A DNA stretch of 64,000 bases from Pseudoneurospora amorphoporcata (GCA_033297205.1 MU859145.1:1-64000), one strand, 5' to 3'. Shown: positions 32,458 to 42,836, numbered from the stretch's first letter. Made by a program: numbers and translations. The notes: generated from the sequence alone by a model not told the origin.

Positions 32458-33708
32458 ATGGCCGCCCTCGACACGTACAAGTACACTCCCGCCGAGGAGA
32501 AGGAGGTCCAGCAATGGATCCAGAAGGCCGACACCATCAAGGCCTCGGACGATAAGCAGTCTGTCCTCGACGCCCTCAACGCCGACCTCGCTACCCGCAC
32601 CACCGTCCTCGGCACCAAGCCCTCCAAGGCTGACATTGCCATCTACGAGGCCGTAGCCCCCCTCGTCAAAGCCTGGTCCCCCGAAGAGCGCACCGGCCAG
32701 CAGGGCCGCCCCAACATTGTCCGTCTCGTCGACTTTGTCCAGAACAGCCCCCTCTTTGGCCTTAGCGTTGCCGACAAGATCGCCATCGATGCCGACGAGA
32801 TCCTCTACGTCAAGCCTCCCGTCGACGCCAAGGCCGAGAAGGAGCGCCTGAAGAAGGAGAAGGCCGCTGCCCTCGCCGCCGCTCAGTCCGCCGCTGCCAC
32901 CGTCCAGGGCGCTGCCGCCACCGTCGTCGACCGCACCAAGGAGGCCGTTGCCGCCGCTGTCGAGAAGGCTGTCGAGGTCAAGGACCAGGTCGTCCAGGCC
33001 GCCACCGATGCTGCCCCTGCCGCCGCTCAGCCCAAGAAGGAGAAGAAGAAGAAGGAGGTCAACGAGAACCGCCGCCCCAAGGCCACTCCCCCTCCCCCCG
33101 CGCCCCTCTCTCCCGGCCTCATCGACCTCCGCGTCGGCCACATCCTCAAGGCCATCAAGCACCCCGAAGCCGATTCGCTCTATGTCTCCACCATCGCCGT
33201 CGGCGACGCGCCCGGCACCGAGGACACCGCCGAGTACGAGGGCCAGGTGTGCCGCACCGTCTGCTCCGGCCTCAACGGCCTTGTCCCTCTCGAGGAGATG
33301 CAGGGCCGCAAGGTCGTTGTCGTTTGCAACCTCAAGCCCGTCAAGATGCGCGGCATCAAGTCGTGCGCCATGGTGCTCGCCGCCTCGCCCAAGCCCCAGG
33401 AGGGCGTTGAGGACGACCACAAGGGCCCTGTCGAGCTCGTCAACCCTCCCGCTGATGCCAAGGCTGGCGAGAAGGTCTACTTCGAGGGCTTCAACACCCA
33501 GCCCGAGAAGGTTCTCAACCCCAAGAAGAAGGTCTGGGAGACCTTCCAGCCCGGCTTCACCACCACTGGTGCCCTTGAGGTCGCCTTTGATGTTGATGCG
33601 TGCAAGGATGTTAAGGATTTGGAGGGCAAGAGCGGCATTGCTAAGCTTGTGACTGAAAGCGGCGGTGTCTGCACTGTTCCCACCTTGGCCGGCGCCCAGG
33701 TTAGGTAA
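32458..33708 (+). CDS. Arc1p/AIMP1-type tRNA-binding aminoacyl-tRNA synthetase cofactor, 416 aa
   Basis: Single exon, first ATG in an A/C-rich context (CATCATGG). The N-terminal part (to about 120) looks like the GST-C-like adaptor fold of Arc1p and relatives: LNADLATRTTVLGTKPSKADIAIYE. An Ala/Lys-rich linker and a KKEKKKKEV cluster (about 195-205) follow, then an EMAPII-like OB-fold from about residue 221 to the end (IDLRVGHILKAIKHPEADSL, VCSGLNGLVP, VVVVCNLKPVKMRGIKS, AMVLAAS). In yeast, Arc1p binds Met- and Glu-tRNA synthetases and delivers tRNAs in the cytosol, so the same is inferred here. Strong C-ending codon bias indicates high expression and produces a 483-codon antisense shadow frame. 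Confidence 0.92.
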   Translation: MAALDTYKYTPAEEKEVQQWIQKADTIKASDDKQSVLDALNADLATRTTVLGTKPSKADIAIYEAVAPLVKAWSPEERTGQQGRPNIVRLVDFVQNSPLFGLSVADKIAIDADEILYVKPPVDAKAEKERLKKEKAAALAAAQSAAATVQGAAATVVDRTKEAVAAAVEKAVEVKDQVVQAATDAAPAAAQPKKEKKKKEVNENRRPKATPPPPAPLSPGLIDLRVGHILKAIKHPEADSLYVSTIAVGDAPGTEDTAEYEGQVCRTVCSGLNGLVPLEEMQGRKVVVVCNLKPVKMRGIKSCAMVLAASPKPQEGVEDDHKGPVELVNPPADAKAGEKVYFEGFNTQPEKVLNPKKKVWETFQPGFTTTGALEVAFDVDACKDVKDLEGKSGIAKLVTESGGVCTVPTLAGAQVR

Positions 33709-33934
33709 AAGTTGTTTATGAGGCGTATAAAAAGTTTTGGGAATAGAATAGAATGAACAATGAAAAGTTGTTCGAAAGGCATAATCTGATCTTAACAATT
33801 TTTTCGACTTCTATGTGAGAAGTACGGGTTTCATCCCATCCATCTCCTCCACGTCTCCCTCCCTCTTTACCCCTGTCCCACTTCACTTCATAGTTGATCA
33901 TGATATCCCCCCATCAGCATCTTTTCCCACCTAC

Positions 33935-34500
33935 CTACGCAACAAACCCCGTCACACTCCCACTCCCACTCACACTTCCATCCCCCTCACACCCCGTCGT
34001 CACCGTCTCTGTCACTGTCGGCACCACACACCCCCTAACACAAGTCGGACACGGCCTCGTCACCCACTCCGTCGGCGTAGTCGGACAACACTCATTACTG
34101 TTATGCCATACATACCACACATACTCCCAGTCAGCCAGTCAGTCGCAATCTATAATCAAGATAAGAAAGTCACAAACCTGCAAGGAACCGCAACAGTAGT
34201 AACCCTCACCAACAACGGACAAGCGATCATGCCCGCGGGCCCATCAGTAGGCGTAGGCGTAGGCGTAGGCGGCGGACAGACCATATGGGGGCAGTAGCGC
34301 GGGTTAGTTGTGGCTGTGTGGGTGAAGCAGGGCGTTGCCAGCATTTCCTGTGAGCAAGTCACTGGGAGTGAAAGTGATAGTGGGAGTAAGCCTGTTGAAG
34401 TCGAACTCGTGGTCGAGGTCGGGGCTGGTCCGTTGCTCATTAGGAGAGCGGCGGCCGCGGCGGCGATAGTTCTGTTACTGGAGCTGAGGGAGAGAAACAT
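33935..34500 (-). CDS. Small cysteine-containing, probably secreted protein, 161 aa
   Basis: Exons 34500-34178 and 34097-33935 (80-nt intron, GTTTGT...CAG) join to 486 nt in frame. The start has an Ala-rich hydrophobic stretch after a short Ser/Asn-rich head (IAAAAAALLMS), compatible with a weak signal peptide. A Ser/Thr-rich segment follows, then about ten Cys residues spaced through both exons, for example NPRYCPHMVCPP, then a (TP)n tract encoded by GGCGTA repeats, then CCPTTPTEWVTRPCPTCVRGC. The end is Gly/Ser-rich. I do not recognise the family; this layout is common in fungal small secreted or cell-wall proteins. The region just downstream (33709-33934) belongs to the 3' ends of this and the preceding gene. 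Confidence 0.55.
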
Positions 34501-35298
34501 CGTTTTTTCGTGCTAGAGTAGTGTAGGTGGCTGGTCGTAGTTGCGTGATTTGGGTTTCTGTAGAGGTAGATAGACTAAGGGGCCTTTGGAAGCAAAATGG
34601 GCTACGGTATGGTAAGACGTTGTATGCTACGGGGAGTTCGTACTTGTCATGTTTCACTTGTTGATAGGCTTCGTGGCAACGCAACCTTGGAGAATGAGTT
34701 TGTTTTGTTTTTATGCCGTATTGATGTTGCTGTTTACATGTCTTTGAACCTCAAGATACTTATGTCATGGAATGCTGACCGCCCACTTGGCTCAGTCGCT
34801 GACCTGACGCTCGGTATCCCATGGAGGTCAGCAAGGAGAGTCACTCTAGTCATATCAAGGACTGGGTCAAGAGCAACGGGTAGTGGAAAGGAAAACGAAT
34901 CAAGTATAAATGATTGCATCGATCTATATACAAAATCCATGCAGATCGCGGCGCATCTCGATACCGTGAGGAGAGTTGCAATGGTATGCTCAAAAGACAA
35001 TCAATGTTAACGATAGTAATGTACACAAAATCCAACTTCCCTCCGTCAACCACACAACATCCTTCCTCTGTTCCATATCCAGCCCATTTTATTTTCTCTT
35101 CGCGAACGCCAAAATGCTCACCAACTCATATGTGTCGATATCTATATACAGAAGGTACTCCAGAACGCCGGCCCATGGAATCGCTTTTTGCTATCGAACA
35201 TCCTCCCACCCTTGCTCCAGAGACTTCCGGGTTTCATATATATATACATATACACCAGGATTGACAGAAAGACAGACAAAACTTCAACTCCCCCATGT
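34501..35298. other. Intergenic between the secreted-protein gene and cyt-5
   Basis: Upstream of the small Cys protein (leftward) and downstream of cyt-5. Only short frames without domains are present. A TATATATATACATATACA stretch lies near 35237-35252, within the probable cyt-5 3' region. Confidence 0.45.
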
Positions 35299-38200
35299 TT
35301 AGGAGAAGAAGTACGTGCTGTCTTTCAAAGACCGGACATCGAAGTCACCCTTCTCCGGAATTGGCGGGAAGGTCAAGGGAAGCCAGACGTCAATAAAGGA
35401 CCTCTGCTTGTTGCCACCAGATCCGATCGACTCGTTGGCTTTCTTCTTCGCGAGGGCGAAGTGGTTGGTGTTCCTCAGTGCGTCAAGCGAGGATTCGTCG
35501 GCCGGCCCATCATCTTCCTGCATGTCATCCTCGTGCTCGACGGCCTCCTCACTGTCATCTACTTCTCCCTCCTCATCCATTTCCCGTTGCCTGCGAACCT
35601 TCTTCTCTTCTACACCGCCGACGTTGCCAATAGTGACCTCTTTCAGATCCTCCGGAACAGTGAGATCCTGATCGCTGGAATACAGTTCGTAAATGCTTGC
35701 CGGCGATTCCATCTTCTTGCCCCTCTCAACGTCTTCTGGATTTGATGAGCGAAGAAGTTCTTGCCGTTCCTTCTCCAAAAGCAGCTCCTTCCTTGGCCCG
35801 AGCTTATGCTTCTGGCGCCACCGGCTGATCTCCTGGGCCACTTGTGTGCCCTGCTGGATCTTTGCGAGGTAAATGGAGTTCTTGTAACGCGCCTGGAACT
35901 CAGAGGCTAACCGGCCAATGACATCCTCACTGTGGATTCGGATGAAAGCATCACGAATGACGGCGTTCATCGAGTCTACATCAGAAGCGTGAGTCCAGAA
36001 CGAGTCATGGACAGCGGCGAAGTCAAGTCCCAGTTCGTCGCAGTGTAGCGCTGACAGAATCATGTGGCTGGCATCAAGCGAGTGAATGAAATTGGGCGGG
36101 AAAGCCTGTAGCTGTTTCCTCCTGTTGACGGGATCGGATCTCTCCGGAATCGTCATGACAAGATCCTGCATGCAGGTGGAGACAGTCTTGGTCCCATGCC
36201 TCCTGTAAGGCTGAACGACCGGCATCCGCAAGGGTGTTGTCCAAATGATGGTTGACTGGAAATTGTTGAGGATCTCGTCATTTTTGTGGGAAGACGACTT
36301 TTTGGGGGTTCCGGCAAGCGTCAAGTTCCCGTCGGTTGCTGTCCCGTCTCCTTGAGGAAACCGTTCCGATCTCTCAAACTCGTCAAGTTGCTCGGGCGTT
36401 AAGGCGCGGCAGACACGCCCGCCAATTTCTCCGAGCCAGTTCTGAATGTCGTGAGCTCCCTTGAACATGGTGGACATTGCCCTGAAGATATGCTGCGTCA
36501 CGTATGCGGCTACAAGAGGGGGTTCGATGCCCGTCTCAGCCATGAGGTTCGGGTACGCCGCGTCGATTTGCTTCAGAACCTGTTTCTTCGCGCCGACATA
36601 CGTCACGCCGTAAACATTGGTCATGACGGTTTGCTTCACCACCTTGCGTGTGATTTTCCCATGCATGGCCTTGGCAAACTCGTTTCCCTTGGCGAGATCA
36701 TCCTCGATGCCCTTAATGACCAATTTGGCAACAGCCGAGTAGACATCGGCAGGACGGTCTCCGGGAACCAGATTGACTTGCTGTGCACCCCATGTATCAC
36801 CACCAAGAGCGGCGTAATGCTGCAGTCCGTTGCAGGTTCCGTCTTGGTGTACCGGAAGATGGGATACATATTGTGTGGGATCCTCCAGCTCAAGTGCTGC
36901 CGCGAGCTCAAAGCACGTAGCAAGGCATTGCCATGGGTCCTCGGCCTTGAGCCACCACCGGTTTCCGTTCAGTGGGTTTTTGACCGAATCACGGATGTTC
37001 TCGATGTTTTCGTCGGCAAAGTCTTGACGTTCCTGCAGACTAGCCTTATCGAAGCCGTAAACGTTGGCCAGGTGGACCTTGAGCCAGCGCAAGCCGCTCT
37101 CTCCCAATGGCTTTCCCTTGGAAAAAAGCATCAAGCCACGGAGATGGTCCGCACCCATATGATTCAGATAAGGAGGAATTGGATAGGCGCGTCCACGGAA
37201 ATCAACATTGTGTGGGAAGTAGAAGGTCTGATCGCGGTACGCCCTGGCAATTTCGAGTTGGAAGTTCATGAAGCATCGCTGCGAATGCAACCCCGATCTC
37301 TCGTTTTCGATATTCTTGAGCGCTTTGAGCCACATACGCTTAATGGTCGGGTCTTCGGTAGATGCCGGCTCGGGGGGTTGCTCGAAGACAGGGTTAAGAG
37401 GAGGAATGTTTGCGAGGTGCTCGCCAGAGTTCCAGACCTCCAGCATGACCTTGAAAACCAAGGGATTAATCTTCCAACCGGTCTTGCCTAGGACATCGAG
37501 GCCTTTGAAGACCTGATCCATGTCACCGCGGGCGATGGCTGCCTCAGCGTAGAGTTTCTGCTCCCTCTCACCGTTCTTCAACCGAAGTACAGGGGTCTTG
37601 GTCTCGAGATAGGCGCCCTTCTCAAAAGATACCCAGGGATCCGGTGGGGTAACCATGGGAAGATGGCGAGCGAGAAAGTCCGGTATGGGTTCCCGAGCCA
37701 AGAGGTCGACGACGGCCTTGTTGGGAATAATGGTTCCAACCTTCTTGCCTTTCCTTAGTTGCATGACGTGGGAGAATGCGGGCTGGTTTTGCGTGACAAG
37801 GGTTTTGGTCGACGGATCCTCGCGGACAAGCTGGATCTTTGCCGTATCAAGAAGGGCAGACAGGAGGGCCGCGCCGACCTTTGTTCGGATCAAAGTCGTC
37901 CAGGCCTCTTCCTCCATGACGACGCCGACGGTGTTTGAGTCGGCCACATCACCGGAGCCGGCAGAAGCAGTCATGTTCGTGAATCGCAAGACCGAGCGGG
38001 GGTTGTGCTGTTTGGACTTGGCCTTTCGGAGTTTTTGCTTGCTGACCATGGCTTCCAGCTTTTGTACTTTGATATCCTCTTCGGCGAATTTGGCGATGTG
38101 AGTGATGAGAGATGAGATCGTGGCCCCCTTGTGGGCGCCGCCCATGGCGAGCGAGCTGAGTGTACTGATGATGGTGACCGCGGCCAGGCGCTCAGGGTTG

Positions 38201-39516
38201 GATTGTCTCAGGAAGGGGCCGTAGATGCAGCGATCCAGGTCCTCCTTTTGTTTTCTGGTCGCCTTCTCAGACTCTTCCACCTCCTCAAGCATCGTGCGTA
38301 GACGAGCCTCGAGGTCTTTCTGCCACAGGTAGAGCCTCGAATTGAGTGATGGAGTGTCGAGGGAGGTATTCAGGCCCATTTTTTGAAGCGACTCGTTCTC
38401 CTCTCGCCAGCGTGCTAGGGATGCCTCAACGCAGTCCCTTTCCAACTTGGCCTGGATCTCCCTCTGCTGGGAAATAGGCAATGTCGAGATGTCGAAACCG
38501 TCCGGGATACCCGCGAACATGCTGACTGTCCGCTTGACGAACTGGAGACCGTATCCCTTTTGCGGAGTACCAAGAACTTCGGGGACCGCAGAGGCTTCAC
38601 CCGAAGTAAGCACGTGCTCGGTTGTAACCTCGGGCTGGCCAGCAGCTGCCTCTTCTTGCTGTTGCTGCTGCTGCAGCTGTTGCTGCGCAAAGGTTTCAGG
38701 ATCCACGTTGTCGGGCATGTTGTACTTGGGGCACAACTCAGCGACCTTTGTCAACTCCTCGTATGTCAAGATTTCGGTGTTGAAGACGGTCTCGAGGGCG
38801 GTTTGTTTGGGAAGCAGGCTCAAATATCTCTTGACGTAACGCTGCATGGTTGCCGGATCCGAGGAGGTGAGAGATGCCTTGAGAAGTAAGGCGACGGTCT
38901 CACCGCCAACGGGAAAGTCCCTGCCGCCGCTGATGGTGGTCTCGAACGCCTTGTGGATGTCATCGGCCTTGTCCACGGCAGGCTCTTCCAAGAGCTGACA
39001 AACCTTGGCATCGAGATACTCGTTGAAGAGATCCACATAGTCGGCTGGCGGTAGAACGTCCAAGGTGGCAAAACGCTTAAGAACCTGAGCGGCTCGCTCA
39101 AGACGTCCGACTTGAAGACAGGCCTCGAAAACCAAGTACATCTCATTGACGTCTCCAGGAACGCCGTGGTAATTCACGCGCTGCTTTGGGAAGAACCTGG
39201 TCTGGTCGCGGACCGTCAAAGGGTTCTGGGGAGAGAAGGATCGCAGTTCGTACAGGGGCGCTGTGGCAGTCTGGGCGGGTTCGTCTAGTACAGTGGCGAG
39301 ATGGCGCTCGAAGCCAACGGTCGCTCGGGGTGCAGGCTGCCTCTTGAGCGGGCTCGGTTGCTGGGTGGTGATGGTGGACAACAGCCTATGGGTCAAAGCC
39401 AGCGAGCCCCGGGCACCGAGAGAAGGCGGACATCTGGGAAGGACTCTGGGGGAGCCGGCCGAGACGAGGCGGTTGAGTTGGGAGGTTCGGGTGGCCGAAG
39501 CCGTTCGGGGAAGCAT
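35299..39516 (-). CDS. cyt-5: Mitochondrial DNA-directed RNA polymerase (CYT-5), 1405 aa
   Basis: Single intronless frame from the ATG at 39516 to the stop at 35299. It is the T7-phage-type polymerase that transcribes mitochondrial DNA. The first about 75 residues are rich in Arg, Ser and Leu and lack acidic residues (a targeting presequence). The N-terminal domain contains a Gln-rich run (about 275-290). The polymerase core has motif A DGTCNGLQHYAALGGD (about 892), motif B RKVVKQTVMTNVYGVTYVG (about 957) and motif C VHDSFWTHASD (about 1168); the catalytic Asp of A and C and the Lys and Tyr of B are present. The C-terminus extends with an acidic insert (EDDMQEDDGP), then ends DSTYFFS. The frame stays open 236 codons upstream of the chosen ATG, with an in-frame ATG at 40188. 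The chosen start is preferred because the presequence begins there. Confidence 0.95.
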   Translation of the reverse strand: MLPRTASATRTSQLNRLVSAGSPRVLPRCPPSLGARGSLALTHRLLSTITTQQPSPLKRQPAPRATVGFERHLATVLDEPAQTATAPLYELRSFSPQNPLTVRDQTRFFPKQRVNYHGVPGDVNEMYLVFEACLQVGRLERAAQVLKRFATLDVLPPADYVDLFNEYLDAKVCQLLEEPAVDKADDIHKAFETTISGGRDFPVGGETVALLLKASLTSSDPATMQRYVKRYLSLLPKQTALETVFNTEILTYEELTKVAELCPKYNMPDNVDPETFAQQQLQQQQQQEEAAAGQPEVTTEHVLTSGEASAVPEVLGTPQKGYGLQFVKRTVSMFAGIPDGFDISTLPISQQREIQAKLERDCVEASLARWREENESLQKMGLNTSLDTPSLNSRLYLWQKDLEARLRTMLEEVEESEKATRKQKEDLDRCIYGPFLRQSNPERLAAVTIISTLSSLAMGGAHKGATISSLITHIAKFAEEDIKVQKLEAMVSKQKLRKAKSKQHNPRSVLRFTNMTASAGSGDVADSNTVGVVMEEEAWTTLIRTKVGAALLSALLDTAKIQLVREDPSTKTLVTQNQPAFSHVMQLRKGKKVGTIIPNKAVVDLLAREPIPDFLARHLPMVTPPDPWVSFEKGAYLETKTPVLRLKNGEREQKLYAEAAIARGDMDQVFKGLDVLGKTGWKINPLVFKVMLEVWNSGEHLANIPPLNPVFEQPPEPASTEDPTIKRMWLKALKNIENERSGLHSQRCFMNFQLEIARAYRDQTFYFPHNVDFRGRAYPIPPYLNHMGADHLRGLMLFSKGKPLGESGLRWLKVHLANVYGFDKASLQERQDFADENIENIRDSVKNPLNGNRWWLKAEDPWQCLATCFELAAALELEDPTQYVSHLPVHQDGTCNGLQHYAALGGDTWGAQQVNLVPGDRPADVYSAVAKLVIKGIEDDLAKGNEFAKAMHGKITRKVVKQTVMTNVYGVTYVGAKKQVLKQIDAAYPNLMAETGIEPPLVAAYVTQHIFRAMSTMFKGAHDIQNWLGEIGGRVCRALTPEQLDEFERSERFPQGDGTATDGNLTLAGTPKKSSSHKNDEILNNFQSTIIWTTPLRMPVVQPYRRHGTKTVSTCMQDLVMTIPERSDPVNRRKQLQAFPPNFIHSLDASHMILSALHCDELGLDFAAVHDSFWTHASDVDSMNAVIRDAFIRIHSEDVIGRLASEFQARYKNSIYLAKIQQGTQVAQEISRWRQKHKLGPRKELLLEKERQELLRSSNPEDVERGKKMESPASIYELYSSDQDLTVPEDLKEVTIGNVGGVEEKKVRRQREMDEEGEVDDSEEAVEHEDDMQEDDGPADESSLDALRNTNHFALAKKKANESIGSGGNKQRSFIDVWLPLTFPPIPEKGDFDVRSLKDSTYFFS

Positions 39517-40721
39517 CTTGGCAAGATGTCGAGGGTGTTGAGGGTGTCGAGGTGTCGAGGTAGGAAGACAGAGCTCAACAGAGCCACGGGGAGGGTTGTT
39601 GGAGGCGATGTAGGTTGTAGGTGGTCGTATCGGGATTAATAACACATTGGACAAGAAAGACGGGGAAAAGGAAGAATGTATGTGCAAGTCTGAGACTCTC
39701 GAGTATTGTACAAGATGGGAGGAAACGAGACGGCCTAACTGTGCAATGCGACAAGTGAATGCGATTGCGGTGGGTGGGTGGGTGATGATGGTGGTGCTGG
39801 TGTTGGTGTCTCTCTGAGTCGAATTCCTCGATTTGGTGGCGGCAATAAGTCGATGTATGCCGTGTAAATAAACAAGACGGATGTTGGGAGAACTGAAGCT
39901 GAGAGGGAACAACCGGCCGTGTTTTGTTTGCCGACTGGATTGATGGTTGCTTCCGCTTCCTTCTCTGTCTGCGTCTAAAAGGAACTGAACCTGAAGCGCA
40001 GCAGCTGAGGGTGGTAAAAGATAAGATGCTCGACGGACGGCGCGATAGGACGGGATTTGCGATGGGACCCTCCCCAAATTTTTTGATACCGCCCGAGCCA
40101 CCGAAGCCGATGGCCACCTTGGCGTCGTGGCCCACTGGGCGTCAGGTCGTCCCATCGTGCCCCACCCATCCTGGGCTGGTCTGTGCATCTGCTTAACAAT
40201 GGCCTTGAGGAAATTCCATCTCAATCATGCGGCGGGCTGATTGGCCAATCTGACTTTTCACTTACACGGCCGACGGTCCACCCCGCTATCAGACCCACCC
40301 TCCTTGAGCATTGCACCAATGGGACATCAGGTTCAGAGCAGAGCAAGCCGAAGCTCCACGGATCCAGAAAAGAAGAGAGCACGGTCCGTCCCCACCCCGC
40401 CTGGGCGACCAGAACAGGCTCGATCGGGCGGGAGTCCGTTGAATGGAACTTCCATTCCCACACTGCAGTGTTGTGCCACTTTACCTATCCTACTTATCCA
40501 CTATTCTACAAGTACTTACTTTCGTTATCAGCCGGTATACGTCTGGCTTGTCCGAGCTCCAACACACTTTGGGCCCAGTCCAGATCAACTCGCAATTCTT
40601 TATCGACCAAACCATCACGACAGCTCCGAAGAAGGATTGATCTGAGAGAGATTCCCGACTTGTAATCTACTGCGTGCCTAACACTCGGCGGCCATCCCAC
40701 GCAATTACTACCTTGGCAATC
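39517..40721. promoter_or_regulatory. Bidirectional region between cyt-5 and ATP25
   Basis: 1.2 kb separates the divergent start codons of two genes for mitochondrial gene expression. It contains a GGTGGGTGGGTGGGTGAT tract (about 39770-39787, plus strand) and long C/T-rich stretches on the cyt-5 strand. No recognised transcription factor site is claimed. An unbroken frame continues upstream from cyt-5 through part of it, which I take to be untranslated leader. Confidence 0.5.
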
Positions 40722-42836
40722 ATGAGCGCGACTCCCGCTGTTCTCAGAGCTTCAGCCTGCTCAGCCTGCAGATTCTCGGCTCTGCGGCTCTTCGTCAGCA
40801 GCTTCGCGACTCCAAGGGCTCCTCTTCTAGCAGCTCGTACCCGTATTATCTCCCCGGCCGCCACGTACTCGACTTTCCGGCCTTCCCCTCGACTACTGGC
40901 TAGCCCAGCTATCGAAGAACACACAGAGCCTGCCGTTCAAAAGCAACCGAACAAGACCGAGGATGCCCAGGCAGAGGCGAGCAAAGCAGAGGCCAGCACA
41001 GAGACGAACAATGCAGGCGGCGCTGATGTGCCGTGGTATCTTCAAGTCGACGCCCCCACACATCCCACCCTCGTACACGAGCCGCCGCCGCTGCCAGACA
41101 TTCCCGAGGGCTCTCCCAAGTTGATGGAGCCCTTGGTGAAGTACGTATCCGATGAGCTGGGCATGGACAATCTCACTCTTCTCGATCTTCGCGAAATCGA
41201 TCCGCCACCTGCTCTGGGGCCCGAGGTGCTGATGCTCTTTGGCACTGCCCGCAGTGAGCGTCACTTGCACGTCTCTGCCGACCGTCTGGTACGCTGGCTG
41301 CGCAACCGTGGAATCTCGGCCAAGGCTGATGGCTTGCTGGGAAGGAATGAGTTGAAGACAAAACTGAGGAGGAAGGCTCGCAAGGCGAAGCTCCTCGGTA
41401 CCACGGGCCTTCCGAGCGGAGCTGACGACGGCATCACCACTGGCTGGATTTGCGTCAACCTCGGCACTCTTGGATGGTCGGACATGGAAATGGAGTTCAA
41501 GGACGAGAACGGCATGACAAGCGGTTTCGGTGTGCCCCAAAGCGGGACCACAATTGTTGTGCAGTTGATGACGGAGACGCGGAGGGAGGAGTTGGCTCTG
41601 GAAAAGCTTTGGAGCGGCATCTTGCGGCGCAGTCTGGAGAGGCAGGACAAGATTGCAGGGAAGCTTCCTGATGCAACTTTCACCACTGCGCCCGAGACCG
41701 TATCGCGCGAAACCTTCTTCCCGACACCCATTCGGTCAAGTGGACGGAACCGGAAGCGACCTGATCGCTTGTACTTCTCTACCTCGGCGCGACAGCACGC
41801 AAAGGCCGTCGACGTTTCCCGAACTGACTTGGCTATAGCAATGGCTGGATGGGAGTACAGCAGCGCTAGCCCGTCCACGGTTGACAACCTTCTGGCCCAG
41901 GATACCGATTCCAAGGTTCAGCTCTTATCCCAGATGCAGGACTACCTCTACAGCCTTCCCAAGGACCAGGCCCTCTCAGCGGTATCCCTTTGCGAGGACG
42001 GGTCCCTCAGCACCTTTATGCGCCTGTTCAACCGTGCCATTGAGAATCTGCCCTCCGTCCAGGCGTGGGAGGCCCGCCTGTGGCTCGAAAAGGCTGCACG
42101 TGCCCTTCAGCATCCCGACCACGACCTGACCCGACTAGGCGACCTCATCCAGGAAATGAAGCTCTCGGGAGCAGCCGATCTTGCGCGCGAAAAGTTTGTG
42201 GACCTCCTCCGGATGATATTTGCCAGACCAGAGACGACTGACGCGGGCGTTCGCCAACAGGCTTCCCTCTCCATGGATGTAATCGACATGCTGTTTTCCC
42301 GCGGCGAAAAGGTGATTGAGTACGACGTGGTCGTGGCCGTGATCGAATCCCTCCTGCGGACCGGCGTCCGCACCCCCGAAGCTCGACGACTGCTCACTCA
42401 GTTTGAGGACCTACTTGGCGAGGCCCAGATGGACTGTGCAACCGAAGACGAGATCACCGGGTTGCTCGATGTGTACGCCCACTACCGCGCCTGGGACAAG
42501 TTCTGGAACGTCTGGCGCATCTTCCCCAGGTATTGTGAACGCAGGACCGAACGCATGTACACCAAGGTATACGAGCGCATTGCAGCGGAGGATCACCAGG
42601 GGATGGCCACGGACGCTCTGAGATGGTGTGTGGAGGAAATGTGGCATGAACAGCCGCCTGTGCGGGTGACGGCGGCTATGCTCAAGGCGCTTGAGGCGTG
42701 CATTCGCATTGCTGACCCGGAGGCAGAGTCGTTGGCGAAGGACATTGATGACAGGATCTCAGACGCACAGTATATGGATCGCGAATTTGTCCGACTTTGG
42801 CTAACTTTGCACGGGTCCGCTGCCTGGGGTGCTTAG
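40722..42836 (+). CDS. atp25: ATP25, mitochondrial, RsfS domain plus C-terminal domain, 704 aa
   Basis: Single exon from the ATG at 40722. The first 50-60 residues are an Arg/Ser/Ala-rich mitochondrial presequence. An acidic linker and PWYLQVDAP follow, then an RsfS/ribosome-silencing-factor-like domain (about 139-260): VKYVSDELGMDNLTLLDLRE, LMLFGTARSERHLHVSADRL, WICVNLGTLGWSDMEMEF. The remaining about 440 residues are helical and repeat-like, as in the M domain of yeast Atp25. In yeast the precursor is cleaved; the N-terminal part acts with the mitoribosome and the C-terminal part stabilises ATP9/OLI1 mRNA. In Neurospora the working subunit 9 gene is nuclear (established knowledge), so the role of the C-terminal part may differ. 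It is paired head to head with cyt-5. Confidence 0.93.
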   Translation: MSATPAVLRASACSACRFSALRLFVSSFATPRAPLLAARTRIISPAATYSTFRPSPRLLASPAIEEHTEPAVQKQPNKTEDAQAEASKAEASTETNNAGGADVPWYLQVDAPTHPTLVHEPPPLPDIPEGSPKLMEPLVKYVSDELGMDNLTLLDLREIDPPPALGPEVLMLFGTARSERHLHVSADRLVRWLRNRGISAKADGLLGRNELKTKLRRKARKAKLLGTTGLPSGADDGITTGWICVNLGTLGWSDMEMEFKDENGMTSGFGVPQSGTTIVVQLMTETRREELALEKLWSGILRRSLERQDKIAGKLPDATFTTAPETVSRETFFPTPIRSSGRNRKRPDRLYFSTSARQHAKAVDVSRTDLAIAMAGWEYSSASPSTVDNLLAQDTDSKVQLLSQMQDYLYSLPKDQALSAVSLCEDGSLSTFMRLFNRAIENLPSVQAWEARLWLEKAARALQHPDHDLTRLGDLIQEMKLSGAADLAREKFVDLLRMIFARPETTDAGVRQQASLSMDVIDMLFSRGEKVIEYDVVVAVIESLLRTGVRTPEARRLLTQFEDLLGEAQMDCATEDEITGLLDVYAHYRAWDKFWNVWRIFPRYCERRTERMYTKVYERIAAEDHQGMATDALRWCVEEMWHEQPPVRVTAAMLKALEACIRIADPEAESLAKDIDDRISDAQYMDREFVRLWLTLHGSAAWGA

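Noticed and set aside
32347..33798. 483-codon minus frame antisense to the tRNA-binding cofactor gene
   Set aside because: It lies exactly over a gene with strong C-ending codon bias, which removes stops on the other strand; it is Gly/Leu/Asp-rich with no domain.
36451..37491. 346-codon plus frame inside cyt-5
   Set aside because: Antisense shadow of the conserved polymerase core; no domain and no independent support.
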